A DNA stretch of 64,000 nt from Methanosphaera sp. (GTDB taxonomy: Archaea; Methanobacteriota; Methanobacteria; Methanobacteriales; Methanobacteriaceae): contig NZ_JALEKL010000011.1 of the NCBI RefSeq assembly GCF_022768985.1, forward strand, positions 124,001 through 188,000, given 5' to 3'. Made by a program: the position numbers and the translations under genes. Shown piece by piece: positions 26,461 to 35,893 of the stretch; the stretch's first letter is position 1, and the number at the start of each line of letters is the position of its first letter. The notes below the pieces were generated by a model, which had not been told where the DNA came from, made no database searches, and saw only the letters and a program-made list of their open reading frames with translations.

Positions 26461-28791
26461 TTAGTTTTCAAGTTGATTAATCTGGCGTAGTTGTTCATCA
26501 AATTCAAAGAATTGTTTTGAAAGACCTCTAAAGTATGGAATAAATACACCATGTATTATTAATCTATCTGGATTTATTCCTTCATCTTCAAGTTTTCTTT
26601 TCATTGTAATAACATTTTGACGTATCTCTGTATGTTTTGGAGAATCAGGGTATTCACCAAGGAATACTCCATCTGCACCATGAGTTAATGCATACTTGAT
26701 GTGTCTGTATTTTACACGATTTATAAATGGAATATTTATTATACGTACAGAGTCAGGACAACTTACACGGTTTATTCCCATATTGTTTGCTGATACATTT
26801 CCTATATCATCAAGGAATGCAATGATAATTTGCTCACCTGGTTTTTTATCTTTTAGTGCTCCACGAATACTTGCCTCAAGTCTTTCATCACTTTGTCCTT
26901 GTATACTTATTGCTTCACGTTCACATGCCATTATACATACACCACATCCTGTACATGATATTGGATCAACTGATATTGAATGTTTACTTTTTGTAATTGC
27001 CTGATATACACATTCCTGTGTACATTTACCACAGAGTATACATTTTTTAACATTTACCTGTGCAATGTATGGTTCTACTTCAAGACCACCATTTACAAGT
27101 TCTGATATCTTTGTTGCAGCAGCATTTGCCTGAATTATACTATCTGTTATATCTTTTGGTCCTTGTGCTGTTCCACATACAAAGATTCCCTCTATATCTG
27201 TTGTTACAGGTTTCATTTTTGGATGTTTTTCTTTAATAAAATCATCCTCTGTTAGTGCTACATTAAGTTTACTTGCCACATCTATTGTTCCCTGTGATGA
27301 TTCTAGTGCTGCTGATAAAACTATGAGGTCTGTTGGAATTTCCTCACGTGTTGATGTGAGAGTATCTTCTATTCTTACAAGCATATGATCTCCTTCACGT
27401 GCAATTTCACCAGGTCTTCCACGTATTAGTTGTACACCATTATCTTGTGAATATTTATAGTATTTTTCATATACTCCTACTGTTCTCATATCAGTATAAC
27501 ATATTATAACTTCAGTATCAGGATAATGTGATCTTATAAGATTTGCATGTTTTAGAGCTATCATACAACATACCTTGGAGCAGTATTTATGTCCTCCTGG
27601 CATCTGGTCACGTGATCCTACACATTGTATCATTACAACACGTCTTGGTACTTTACCTGTTGATGGTACAAGTAGTTTTCCCTCTGTTGGCCCATTTACT
27701 CCCATTATACGTGCTAGTTCCATCTGATTTATTACATCATCATATAGTTCATGTCCATATTCTGGACGTTGTGATGTATCGTATCTTTGATGTCCTGTTG
27801 CTATTACTATTGATCCTACAGTTTCTGATATTACATCATTTATTGCATCTAGATTAATTGCATCTGTTGGACATACCTTTAGACATGCACCACACTTGAT
27901 ACAATTTTCATCATCAAGTGTATATGTACTTGGTACTGCCTGTGGAAATGGTTTATATATTGCTTTTCTTGTTATTAATTCTTCATTCCAGTCATCTGGT
28001 ACTATTGTTGGACATACTGCTGTACAACGTCCACAGCTTGTACACTTATATGGATCTACATATACTGGTTTTTTACTAAGCATTACATCAAAGTTTCCAG
28101 ATCTTCTCTCTGATTTTTCAAGTGTTGTATTTGTTAGAAGACGTATATTTTCATGTTGTATCATTTCACTTATTACAGGATTAAGTAGACATGCTGCACA
28201 GTCTTCTGTTAGTTTTTCTGGTGAAAATACCTTTCCTACTTTTACCATTGATCCTCCAACTGCTGCTTTTTGTTCAATTAGTATTACTTCCATTCCCTGA
28301 TTTGCTAATGATACAGCTGATGTTAATCCTGCAATTCCTGCTCCTATTACAAGTACTTTATTTTTTACTTGTGTTGGTATTTTTGCTAGTGGTTCATCAT
28401 ATTTTACTGTTTCAACAGCAGAGTTTATGAGTGATAATGCCTTATTTGTTGCTTTTTTTGGATCATCTGTTACCCAGGAGCATTGTTCTCGTATGTTTGG
28501 CATTTCAAATAGGTATGGATTTAATGGTTTTATATAGTTTTGGAACGTATTTCCATGAGTTATTCGTGAACATGCAGCTATTACTACACGATCCAGGTGA
28601 TTTCTTAGAATTTGATCTTTTATTATTTGATTTCCTTCATGTGAACATAGATTTTGATGATGTTTTACAGAGATTATATCTTTATTTTCTAGTAATTTTT
28701 TTTCAATTGCATCAAGATCTATTACATCTGAGATGTTTCCTCCACAATGACATAGAAATACTCCTATTCTTGGATTTTCATCATCACTCAT
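26461..28791 (-). CDS. hdrA: Heterodisulfide reductase subunit A with degenerate MvhD-like C-terminus
   Basis: HdrA is the flavin-bifurcating core of the cytosolic CoM-S-S-CoB reductase complex. In this 776-residue protein: N-terminal CHCGGN (14-19); FAD-binding VLVIGAGIAGL (146-156); ferredoxin clusters at 250-261 and 298-308; the Cys region 390-409 (YCSKVCC); two further clusters at 584-594 and 613-623. Residues about 655-770 form an extra domain resembling MvhD (RIINIPF..NRV, HGADGVFLGEYP, EGINPDRLIIHG), but all its iron-sulfur cysteines are replaced. The ATG at 28791 is chosen over GTG 28809, which is part of the GAGGAGG RBS. It overlaps hdrB by 8 nt. The divergent N-terminal motifs suggest a second HdrA type. 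Confidence 0.92.
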   Translation of the reverse strand: MSDDENPRIGVFLCHCGGNISDVIDLDAIEKKLLENKDIISVKHHQNLCSHEGNQIIKDQILRNHLDRVVIAACSRITHGNTFQNYIKPLNPYLFEMPNIREQCSWVTDDPKKATNKALSLINSAVETVKYDEPLAKIPTQVKNKVLVIGAGIAGLTSAVSLANQGMEVILIEQKAAVGGSMVKVGKVFSPEKLTEDCAACLLNPVISEMIQHENIRLLTNTTLEKSERRSGNFDVMLSKKPVYVDPYKCTSCGRCTAVCPTIVPDDWNEELITRKAIYKPFPQAVPSTYTLDDENCIKCGACLKVCPTDAINLDAINDVISETVGSIVIATGHQRYDTSQRPEYGHELYDDVINQMELARIMGVNGPTEGKLLVPSTGKVPRRVVMIQCVGSRDQMPGGHKYCSKVCCMIALKHANLIRSHYPDTEVIICYTDMRTVGVYEKYYKYSQDNGVQLIRGRPGEIAREGDHMLVRIEDTLTSTREEIPTDLIVLSAALESSQGTIDVASKLNVALTEDDFIKEKHPKMKPVTTDIEGIFVCGTAQGPKDITDSIIQANAAATKISELVNGGLEVEPYIAQVNVKKCILCGKCTQECVYQAITKSKHSISVDPISCTGCGVCIMACEREAISIQGQSDERLEASIRGALKDKKPGEQIIIAFLDDIGNVSANNMGINRVSCPDSVRIINIPFINRVKYRHIKYALTHGADGVFLGEYPDSPKHTEIRQNVITMKRKLEDEGINPDRLIIHGVFIPYFRGLSKQFFEFDEQLRQINQLEN

Positions 28792-29764
28792 GTAAGTAAT
28801 CCTCCTCACTGTTATATTCTACTCCTAGTTTGTCAAGTAATGGTTCTACATTTACTGTGTGTGTTTGTATTCCAAGTACTTTGTATGGATCTGCTCCCAT
28901 ATATAATGCTACAAGTTGTGCTATGTTTAATACTGCCATGTAGTGTTTTTCTTCTTTTTGTCTTTGTATTAATTCTTCATATCTGTCAAATTGTATCTGA
29001 CAGTTTGGACACATTACAAGTAGTACATCTACTTTTTCTTCAAATAGACTGTCAAATTTATCCATTGTTGCTTCAAGTGAAAGTTGGCGATTTGCATATC
29101 TTTGTCTGAATCCATTTCCACATGTTAGTCTTTTATGATCATACCATCCTATTGTTGGTATTTTCATTGCTTCACATATTTCATCTATTACCATTGGATT
29201 TCTTACACCTGCTAGTGTGTCATCATAGTGTACTTTACAGTAGTGACATCCATGGTGTGTTGCTATTTTTACATTTGAAAGATCAGTCTTTTTGTATTTT
29301 GGTAGTTTATCACGCATTGCATAGAGTATATCTACAACGTGTGTTATGTCATCACGTACATCTATGTCACCTTTGGTGTATTGGAGGTGTTCAAGTCCAT
29401 TTTCTCTGAATGCTTCATTGATTTCTTCTCGTGTTTTATCATCTTCATTTAATGTTTTTGCTGCATTTTTTAGTATTGCATAGCATGTTGCACACATTGG
29501 TACGTAGTGTTTGTGTTTGTTTTCTATTGCATGACTGAAGTTACGTGCTGCTAGTGCTACTGTTGATTTTTCATCGAATATATCATAGTAGTGTCCTAGT
29601 CCTGTACAGCATGATTGGTTTCTATCTATTACATACTCTATTCCTAACTTGTCAAATACATACTTTGTTGATGCTTCAACTCCTGGGTATTCGGCAGATA
29701 CAAGGCAACTTCTAAATAGTGTAATGTCTTTTGTTGGTATAAATTTATCAATTTTTTCACTCAT
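28784..29764 (-). CDS. hdrB: Heterodisulfide reductase subunit B, altered second CCG motif
   Basis: HdrB holds the two non-cubane [4Fe-4S] clusters at which CoM-S-S-CoB is reduced. The first CCG domain is complete: Cys20, Cys52-Cys53 and Cys91/Cys94 (MCATC). The second has Cys173, Cys215 and Cys252/Cys255 (MCPNC), but the expected Cys-Cys pair reads Thr214-Cys215 (RLTCGNGF). At 326 residues it is longer than usual (about 290-300), with about 10 extra residues in front and a longer tail. The start overlaps the hdrC stop by one base, so the subunits are translationally coupled. Confidence 0.92.
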   Translation of the reverse strand: MSEKIDKFIPTKDITLFRSCLVSAEYPGVEASTKYVFDKLGIEYVIDRNQSCCTGLGHYYDIFDEKSTVALAARNFSHAIENKHKHYVPMCATCYAILKNAAKTLNEDDKTREEINEAFRENGLEHLQYTKGDIDVRDDITHVVDILYAMRDKLPKYKKTDLSNVKIATHHGCHYCKVHYDDTLAGVRNPMVIDEICEAMKIPTIGWYDHKRLTCGNGFRQRYANRQLSLEATMDKFDSLFEEKVDVLLVMCPNCQIQFDRYEELIQRQKEEKHYMAVLNIAQLVALYMGADPYKVLGIQTHTVNVEPLLDKLGVEYNSEEDYLHE

Positions 29765-30378
29765 TAGTCATCATCTTCTTCTACTGCTTTTATTTGTTTT
29801 ACTCGTTTTTTAAATCCTATTGCTTCTAATGTTTTTCCTACTTCTTCTTCAGCTTCAGGTAGTAAAAATCTACTTTCTAGCCCTAATTCTTCTCTTACTT
29901 CTTCTAGGTGTTCTTGTAGGTTGTCCCAATGTTTTCCATAGTCTTCTGATAGTTGTCCACAGTATTCTTGTGGTATTATTCCTAGTCCTTTGTCTATAAA
30001 GCTGTCTGCAAAGCTTATGAATGATACTATTTGTTTTTTTCCTTCATCTTGTTCTATTGCCATTTGTCTTAGTATCTGGTTTACTTCACATACACTGTTT
30101 CCTACAGGACATATACTGTGGCAGTTGTAGCAGTAGAAACAGTTCCATATGTCTTTATCTTCTAGTATTGTTGTGTCGTTGTCTAGCACTCTTTTTATTA
30201 CTACTCTTGAATCGTAGTCTGAGTGTCTTGATGCTGGACATGTTGATGCACACATTCCGCATTGTACACATCTTAGTAGTCCTAGATCTGGTGATGCTTT
30301 TATATCATTTAGCACTTTGTGTGCTAGATCGTTTTCATCTTCTTTTTGACCCATTTCTCGTCTTTTTACTTTGGTCAT
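29764..30378 (-). CDS. hdrC: Heterodisulfide reductase subunit C
   Basis: HdrC is the iron-sulfur subunit that passes electrons from HdrA to HdrB. Two [4Fe-4S] motifs are visible: CVQCGMCASTCP (37-48) and CFYCYNCHSICP (80-91). The 204 residues include a charged C-terminal helical part. It is the first gene of hdrC-hdrB-hdrA; AGGTGAT precedes its ATG. In many Methanobacteriales hdrA is separate from hdrBC, so a contiguous hdrCBA set, with the odd features of its partners, suggests a second or specialised complex. Confidence 0.93.
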   Translation of the reverse strand: MTKVKRREMGQKEDENDLAHKVLNDIKASPDLGLLRCVQCGMCASTCPASRHSDYDSRVVIKRVLDNDTTILEDKDIWNCFYCYNCHSICPVGNSVCEVNQILRQMAIEQDEGKKQIVSFISFADSFIDKGLGIIPQEYCGQLSEDYGKHWDNLQEHLEEVREELGLESRFLLPEAEEEVGKTLEAIGFKKRVKQIKAVEEDDD

Positions 30379-30613
30379 ATAATCACCTATTATTTTTTTT
30401 AATGATTTGTGTTAGTTTTAGTTTTCTTTTATTATTTTTTTTTATTAAGTTTTCATATATTATTTAAATTTTATATTATTTTAATCTTTATTTATATAAC
30501 TATAGTTATATTTTTTATGTCTATTAAAATTTAATTAAATAAAGAAAAAACAACACAAAAATAGTTTAAAATCTTAGAAAAAAAGTAAAAAAATAAAAGT
30601 ATGAGGATGTTAT

Positions 30614-31987
30614 CTATTTATCCTCAAGATTAATATCTAAAGCTGCTAAATCATCACGGATTTTATCTGCAAGATCCCAGTTTTTATCAGCTCTAAGTTG
30701 ACTTCTTACATCTGTAAGAATATTAAGAAGTTCATCTGATGATTCAGATGCATCATCTTCCACAATTATTGTAAATCCAAAGATGGATTCAACTTCTTTT
30801 AATGTATCAACAATTAAAGCTAGACTTTCAGCTGACACCTGGTTGTCTGCAATTACCTTATTTAATTTATGTGTGAAATCAAATAGGCTTGAAAGTGCAA
30901 TAGGTGTATTAAAGTCATTGTTCATTGCATCAAAGAATTCTGATCTGAAACTTTCAAGATCATCAATAATAGAACATTCATCATCTTGTGGTAAGTTATC
31001 ATTTTCTTGTTGTGCAACTACTAATTTTGCAGTGTTCTGTATACGTTTAAGACTGTTTTCTGCCTGTTTTAGTATGTCATCACTGAAGTCTATAGGACTT
31101 CTGTAATGTGTTGAAAGTACAAAGAATCTATATACATCAGGTTCATAGTCTTTGAGTAATTCTTTAATTGTAATGAAATTTCCTAGTGATTTACTCATTT
31201 TTTCTCCACGTACATTTAAAAATCCTGTATGCATCCAGTATTGTACTAGTGGTTCTTTTCCTGATGCTGCTTCCATCTGTGCAATTTCAGCATCGTGGTG
31301 TGGGAATATTAAGTCAAGTCCTCCACCATGTATATCATATTGTGGTCCAAAGTATGATTCTGTTATTGCTGTATCTTCAATATGCCATCCTGGTCTTCCA
31401 TTTCCCCATGGTGAATCCCAGTAAGGTCCTTCATCTTGTTTTTTCCAGAGTGCAAAGTCTTTTGGATCTTTTTTAGATGTATCTACTTCTATTCTTGTAT
31501 TTTGAAGATCATCTAGGTTTCTGTTTGATAGTTTTCCAAATGATTCAAATTTTGATACATCAAAATATACTCCTGTTGGTGTATCGTATGCATATCCTTT
31601 ATCTATTAGATCTTGTATTTGATCTATGATTTCCTGCATATGTTCTGTTGCTCTTGCATAGAAGTTTACATTTTTAACATTTAATGTTTCCATATCTTTG
31701 ATGTATTCTGCTTCAAATTTATGTGCAAGTTCTAGTGGATCTTCTCCTCTTTCTTTTGCACGGTTTATTATTTTATCATCTATATCTGTGATGTTTTGTA
31801 GATAGAATACTGAATATCCTTCATGTTTAAGATATCGTACTATTACATCGAATGATATGTATGTTCTTGCATGTCCTATGTGTGAATAATCATACACTGT
31901 AGGTCCACATACAAAGAGTTTTATTTTATTATTTTCGACTTTCAATGGTTCTTTTTGACGACTCATTGTGCTGTAAACATTTATCAT
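30614..31987 (-). CDS. cysS: Cysteinyl-tRNA synthetase
   Basis: A class I synthetase charging tRNA-Cys. Visible: the zinc/HIGH region LFVCGPTVYDYSHIGHARTY, the ITDIDDKIINRA segment, GWHIEDTAI, HGGGLDLIFPHHDAEIAQ and the KMSKS loop GEKMSKSLGNF; the C-terminal helical anticodon part is shorter but complete at 457 residues. Having CysRS means tRNA-Cys need not be charged through the SepRS route. A tRNA-Cys gene lies about 200 nt upstream on the same strand. An RBS (aggag) precedes the ATG. Confidence 0.97.
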   Translation of the reverse strand: MINVYSTMSRQKEPLKVENNKIKLFVCGPTVYDYSHIGHARTYISFDVIVRYLKHEGYSVFYLQNITDIDDKIINRAKERGEDPLELAHKFEAEYIKDMETLNVKNVNFYARATEHMQEIIDQIQDLIDKGYAYDTPTGVYFDVSKFESFGKLSNRNLDDLQNTRIEVDTSKKDPKDFALWKKQDEGPYWDSPWGNGRPGWHIEDTAITESYFGPQYDIHGGGLDLIFPHHDAEIAQMEAASGKEPLVQYWMHTGFLNVRGEKMSKSLGNFITIKELLKDYEPDVYRFFVLSTHYRSPIDFSDDILKQAENSLKRIQNTAKLVVAQQENDNLPQDDECSIIDDLESFRSEFFDAMNNDFNTPIALSSLFDFTHKLNKVIADNQVSAESLALIVDTLKEVESIFGFTIIVEDDASESSDELLNILTDVRSQLRADKNWDLADKIRDDLAALDINLEDK

Positions 31988-32190
31988 TATATCTTAATTC
32001 TCCTGAATTAATCCACTTAATTAATTAAATACTATAAAAAATAGTAGAGTAAGTATTTCTTTTATTATATTTAATGTATGTTTTCTTAAAATTATAAAAT
32101 TATTTACTAAAATAGCTAGTTTTATTAGAAAATTAGTTTAATTATTTAAGTTAAGTTTTAAAAAATAAGTTTTGTTATGTGTTTTAAAAA

Positions 32191-32260
32191 GCCAAGGTAG
32201 GGATTTGAACCCTAGTATTATGGTCTGCAGCCACACACCTAGCCGCTCGGTCACCTTGGC
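32191..32260 (-). tRNA. tRNA-Cys (anticodon GCA)
   Basis: The minus strand folds into a full cloverleaf of 70 nt. The acceptor stem is GCCAAGG/CCTTGGC (7 bp); the D stem is ACC/GGT; the anticodon stem TGTGG/CCATA has the loop CTGCAGA (anticodon GCA); the T stem is TAGGG/CCCTA with loop TTCAAAT. CCA is not encoded. A T5 run directly follows the 3' end and probably terminates transcription. It lies just upstream of cysS on the same strand. Confidence 0.96.
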
Positions 32261-32640
32261 ATATGTAAAAATAGTATTAATTAGTATAACACTATTAATT
32301 ATTTTGTTTTTATTTTATATATAAATGTTTTGGTATCTGAATTAAAAATTCAATAAAATTTAAATAAAAATACAAAAGTACTTTAAAAAATAATTTAGTA
32401 AGTATTAAAATAAATTTTACAAGATATTTCTAAAAAAGTATTAATAAAATACTAATTTTAATAAAGTTAGTAATAATTAGTAATTATTAATAATATTCAA
32501 TAATACAAATCATAATTAAACAATGTTTATAAAAATAAATAAATTTAGAAAAAATTTTACAGGTTTGTTAAAATTATTAATAAAATAAACATTTAAAAAG
32601 ACATTTTTAAAAAATAGTGAAAAATAAAATAAAATTCATA
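32261..32640. other. Intergenic between tRNA-Cys and histone gene
   Basis: Apart from the tRNA promoter (TATA-like attatatataaaa-type sequence near 32313-32326) I see no gene. The rest is almost pure A/T with short repeats such as attaataataataat-like runs near 32460-32500 and no convincing RBS or ORF. Confidence 0.4.
32313..32326 (-). promoter_or_regulatory. TATA box for tRNA-Cys
   Basis: On the minus strand, atttatatataaaa lies about 55-65 nt upstream of the mature tRNA 5' end. A start about 25 nt downstream would give a short leader to be removed by RNase P. Confidence 0.5.
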
Positions 32641-32676
32641 AAAAAAAGTAATTAAAAAGAAATTCTGACGAATTCC
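32641..32676 (-). terminator. Hairpin and T-tract after histone gene
   Basis: On the minus strand GGAATTC-GTCA-GAATTTC (32659-32676) forms a 7-bp stem (one G-U) with a 4-nt loop. It is followed by TTTTTAATTACTTTTTTT, beginning 5 nt after the stop codon. Confidence 0.6.
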
Positions 32677-32680
32677 TTAA

Positions 32681-32887
32681 TTATAAATCACGACATGCTA
32701 AAACTATGTCTGCTGCTTTAACAGTTTTTCTTCCTGCGTGTTTTGCAAGCTTTACTGCGTCTTCTGAGATTTCTGTTCCAATACTTTCTAGTACTTCTGC
32801 GAGTTCTTCTTTAGCATCGTCACTTATTCTGTTTGCTCCGGCATTTTTTAATAATCTGCCTACTGGTGCTATTGGTAATTCAGCCAT
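32681..32887 (-). CDS. Archaeal histone
   Basis: A 68-residue HMf-type histone fold protein that wraps DNA as dimers and longer polymers. All three helices are evident: [46 protein letters not shown] and [13 protein letters not shown]; the RKTVK DNA-binding loop is intact, and there is no tail. A perfect GGAGGTGA RBS at 32892-32899 and a TATA box close upstream indicate strong expression from a short leader. It stands alone between long non-coding flanks. Confidence 0.97.
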   Translation of the reverse strand: MAELPIAPVGRLLKNAGANRISDDAKEELAEVLESIGTEISEDAVKLAKHAGRKTVKAADIVLACRDL

Positions 32888-32924
32888 AATTTCACCTCCA
32901 CTATATTATAATTTAATCTAATAG

Positions 32925-32934
32925 TATTTATATA
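32925..32934 (-). promoter_or_regulatory. TATA box of histone gene
   Basis: On the minus strand, tatataaata is preceded by purine-rich agaaa (BRE-like) and lies about 40 nt before the ATG, which predicts a short 5' leader containing the RBS. Confidence 0.6.
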
Positions 32935-33458
32935 TTTCTTATTTTTGAATTATAGATGTAAAAAAGAAAGATTAAGGCTTTAAAATAGTCCATAAAAATT
33001 AAAACTATTGCATAGGCAAATAAAAGAATTCTAAGAAAAAAACAAAAGAAATTTAAAAAAATGAATTATTTATGAACAACAATCTCAAAAACACACCTAC
33101 TTTAAAAAGTGTTTAACAAAAATATTAAAAAAACAAAACATTGTTTAATTCTATAAATTAAATACTAACAGTATTACCAATTAAATTAAAAATTAATACA
33201 AATATGTCATAAATATTACATATATAATTTACTACATATAACAAAGTTAACATAAATTATTAAAATAAAATACACAAAAAAGAGCATTTAATTTAACCTA
33301 AAAGATCAAATAACACTACTTTTAATAAAAATAACTGAAAAAAACATTCAATATTTAAAAAAAAGAATTATGAAATATAAATAAAATTAAATAAAAATTA
33401 ATTAAAAAAAAATAGAGATTATAACTCTAAAAAAAAGATAAAAAAAAATAAAAGAATC
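32935..33458. other. Long intergenic region upstream of histone
   Basis: More than 500 nt with no ORF supported by an RBS on either strand. A short inverted repeat (aaacac ... gtgttt near 33090-33114) and the T-rich 3' end of the ATPase gene (near 33425-33455, minus strand) are the only structures I can point to. An untranslated RNA cannot be excluded. Confidence 0.35.
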
Positions 33459-35825
33459 CTAAAATATTGGATCTTTTACTATTCCTATTCTAAATGAGTT
33501 TAATATAACAAGCAATGTTAAACCTAAATCTCCAATACCTACAGCCATCATAAGTGTTATAAGTCCAAGTATTGCAAGAATTACAAATAAGAACTTAACT
33601 GTAAGTGCTACTTTAATATTTTGTTTAATAATACTCATTGTCTTGTTACTTAATGAGAAAAGATATGGTAATTTTGTAAGATCATCCTGCATAAGTGCAA
33701 TATCTGCAGTTTCAATTGCCACATCAGAACCAACAGCTCCCATTGCAATACCAACATTAGCACGTGCAAGAGCTGGTGCATCATTTACACCATCACCAAC
33801 CATTGCAACATCACCAAATTTATTACGTATTACATCAAGAATGTTGATTTTATCTTCAGGTAATAGATTTGAATATACATAGTCAACACCAATAGTATTT
33901 GCCACACTTTGTGCTGCTGTTTTATTATCACCTGTTAACATGATAGTTTCAATGTTTTGTTCTTTAAGATTTGCAATAACATCAATTGTTTCATCACGTA
34001 TTTTATCTACAACTGTGATAACTCCTATTACTTCCTCTTTACATCCTACATATACAACAGTCTTACCTTCTTTTGTATATTTTAGGATGTCAGATTCTGT
34101 TATATTAAAATTTCCACCATCAATTAATGATTCATTTGCTGTGTAGTATTCAACACCACCTATTACTCCTTTTATTCCTTTTCCTGGAATGTTTTTGAAG
34201 TCTTTAGTTTCAGCATCAGGTATGTTATTATCTTGTGCATATTTTATTATTGCATTTGATATTGGATGTGATGAATATCTCTCAAGTGTTGATGCAATTT
34301 GAATCATATCATCTTGTGTGTAGTTTTCACTTAAAAGTTCTACATCTTTTACTTCTAGTTTTCCTTCTGTAAGTGTTCCTGTTTTATCAAAGATAATTGC
34401 ATTTATATGTCTCATCTCTTCAACATAACTACTACCTTTAATTAAAACTCCTTTTTTAGTTGCAGAGGTAATTGCTGATACCATACCAATAGGTGTGGAT
34501 ATTAAAAATGCACAAGGACATGATATTACCATGAGTGATAATGCACGATAAATCCAATCAACTAGTGGTTGAGCAAATAGTAATGGTGGAATAAATGCTA
34601 CAAGTATAGTTATTACAATGATTGCTGGTGTATAGTATTTTGCAATCTTTTCAACCATTGTTTCTGTTTGTGATCTGTTAAGTTGTGCTGTTTGAACAAG
34701 TGATACAATTTTTGATAATACACTGTCTTTTGCAGCTTTTTTAACTACTACTTCAAGGTATCCATCCTCATTTACAGTTCCTGAAAATACTTTATCTCCA
34801 ATATTTTTAATAACTGGTGTACTTTCTCCTGTAATTGCTGCTTGATTTACATTTGATGTTCCTTTTACTACTTCACCATCTAGTGGTATTTTATCTCCAG
34901 GTTTTATTAATGTTATTTCACCAACTTCTACCTGATTTATTGGTAGTTCAACTTCTTTTCCATCACGCATTAGTAGTGCTGTTTCTGGTGCAATTTCAAC
35001 TAATGATTTTATTGAATGTTTTGCACGGTGTTCTGAGTAGTCTTCTAGGAATTCTGCTACAAAGTATAGAAATGTTACAGCTGCTGCCTCTTCAAAGTGT
35101 CCTATTATGAACGATGCTATTGCTGCTATACATACTAGTACTGCTGGTGTTATGTTATGTCTTAGTATTGCTTTTTTTGCCATTTTTGCTATGTCATATC
35201 CTGATATTACTGCTACTACCAGAAATAGTATCATTGGTATTGTCTGAATTGACATGTAATCCATGATTATTCCTGCTGCAAATAATATTCCACTTGAAAG
35301 TATTATTTGTATTGCACGATTTTGTATGAGTGGTATTCCTTCTTTAATTACATCTTCTTCATCTTCATCTGCACAATCTTCACAGTTACATATTTTTATA
35401 TCTCCAGATTCACCACAACAGCAGTCATCATCACAACAACAATCATCATCACAGCAGTCATCATCTTCATCACAACAGCAGCATTCATCTTCATGTTCAT
35501 ATTCATGGTGATGGTGGTGATGGTGTTCATCTTCTTCATGGCAGTGACATTCATCATCTGTGCATGAATCTGTATGTTCATGGTGATGATGGTGGTGTCC
35601 TTCATGGTCATGATGGTGATGGTGTTCTTCTTTTGCATCTATATCTAGACCATTTTCATGTTGGTAGTTTTTTAGTAGTTGTTTGTTGTAATGTTGATGA
35701 TTCATGCAATGTAGATTTTCACATTCTGGATCCATACATATAAAATTGAAGTGTTCTGGATTAAAACATGCTTTTTCATGACATTCTGGTTCATAACATT
35801 CATTTATTTTAGTTTTGTTTTCCAA
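33459..35825 (-). CDS. Heavy-metal P1B-type ATPase with His/Cys-rich N-terminus
   Basis: A 788-residue membrane pump, most like Zn/Cd/Pb exporters (CadA/ZntA group). The core has SCPCAF in the transport helix, the phosphorylation site DKTGTLTEG, TGES in the actuator domain and GDGVNDAPAL. The first 160 residues replace the usual ferredoxin-like metal domain with runs of His (up to seven), a CCCC run and repeated CC/DD clusters, probably a metal-binding buffer. TTG 35825 is the start, behind AAGGTGAG. It follows an ArsR-type regulator gene in an apparent operon. Confidence 0.93.
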   Translation of the reverse strand: MENKTKINECYEPECHEKACFNPEHFNFICMDPECENLHCMNHQHYNKQLLKNYQHENGLDIDAKEEHHHHHDHEGHHHHHHEHTDSCTDDECHCHEEDEHHHHHHHEYEHEDECCCCDEDDDCCDDDCCCDDDCCCGESGDIKICNCEDCADEDEEDVIKEGIPLIQNRAIQIILSSGILFAAGIIMDYMSIQTIPMILFLVVAVISGYDIAKMAKKAILRHNITPAVLVCIAAIASFIIGHFEEAAAVTFLYFVAEFLEDYSEHRAKHSIKSLVEIAPETALLMRDGKEVELPINQVEVGEITLIKPGDKIPLDGEVVKGTSNVNQAAITGESTPVIKNIGDKVFSGTVNEDGYLEVVVKKAAKDSVLSKIVSLVQTAQLNRSQTETMVEKIAKYYTPAIIVITILVAFIPPLLFAQPLVDWIYRALSLMVISCPCAFLISTPIGMVSAITSATKKGVLIKGSSYVEEMRHINAIIFDKTGTLTEGKLEVKDVELLSENYTQDDMIQIASTLERYSSHPISNAIIKYAQDNNIPDAETKDFKNIPGKGIKGVIGGVEYYTANESLIDGGNFNITESDILKYTKEGKTVVYVGCKEEVIGVITVVDKIRDETIDVIANLKEQNIETIMLTGDNKTAAQSVANTIGVDYVYSNLLPEDKINILDVIRNKFGDVAMVGDGVNDAPALARANVGIAMGAVGSDVAIETADIALMQDDLTKLPYLFSLSNKTMSIIKQNIKVALTVKFLFVILAILGLITLMMAVGIGDLGLTLLVILNSFRIGIVKDPIF

Positions 35826-35893
35826 TTTCTCACCTTCCCTATGTTTTTTTAGGGGAGTTTATTTTTTTTTTATTAGTGTGGGTGGTTATTTTT

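Noticed and set aside
26461-28791. Selenocysteine in HdrA
   Set aside because: No in-frame TGA; all expected ligand positions are plain Cys or other residues.
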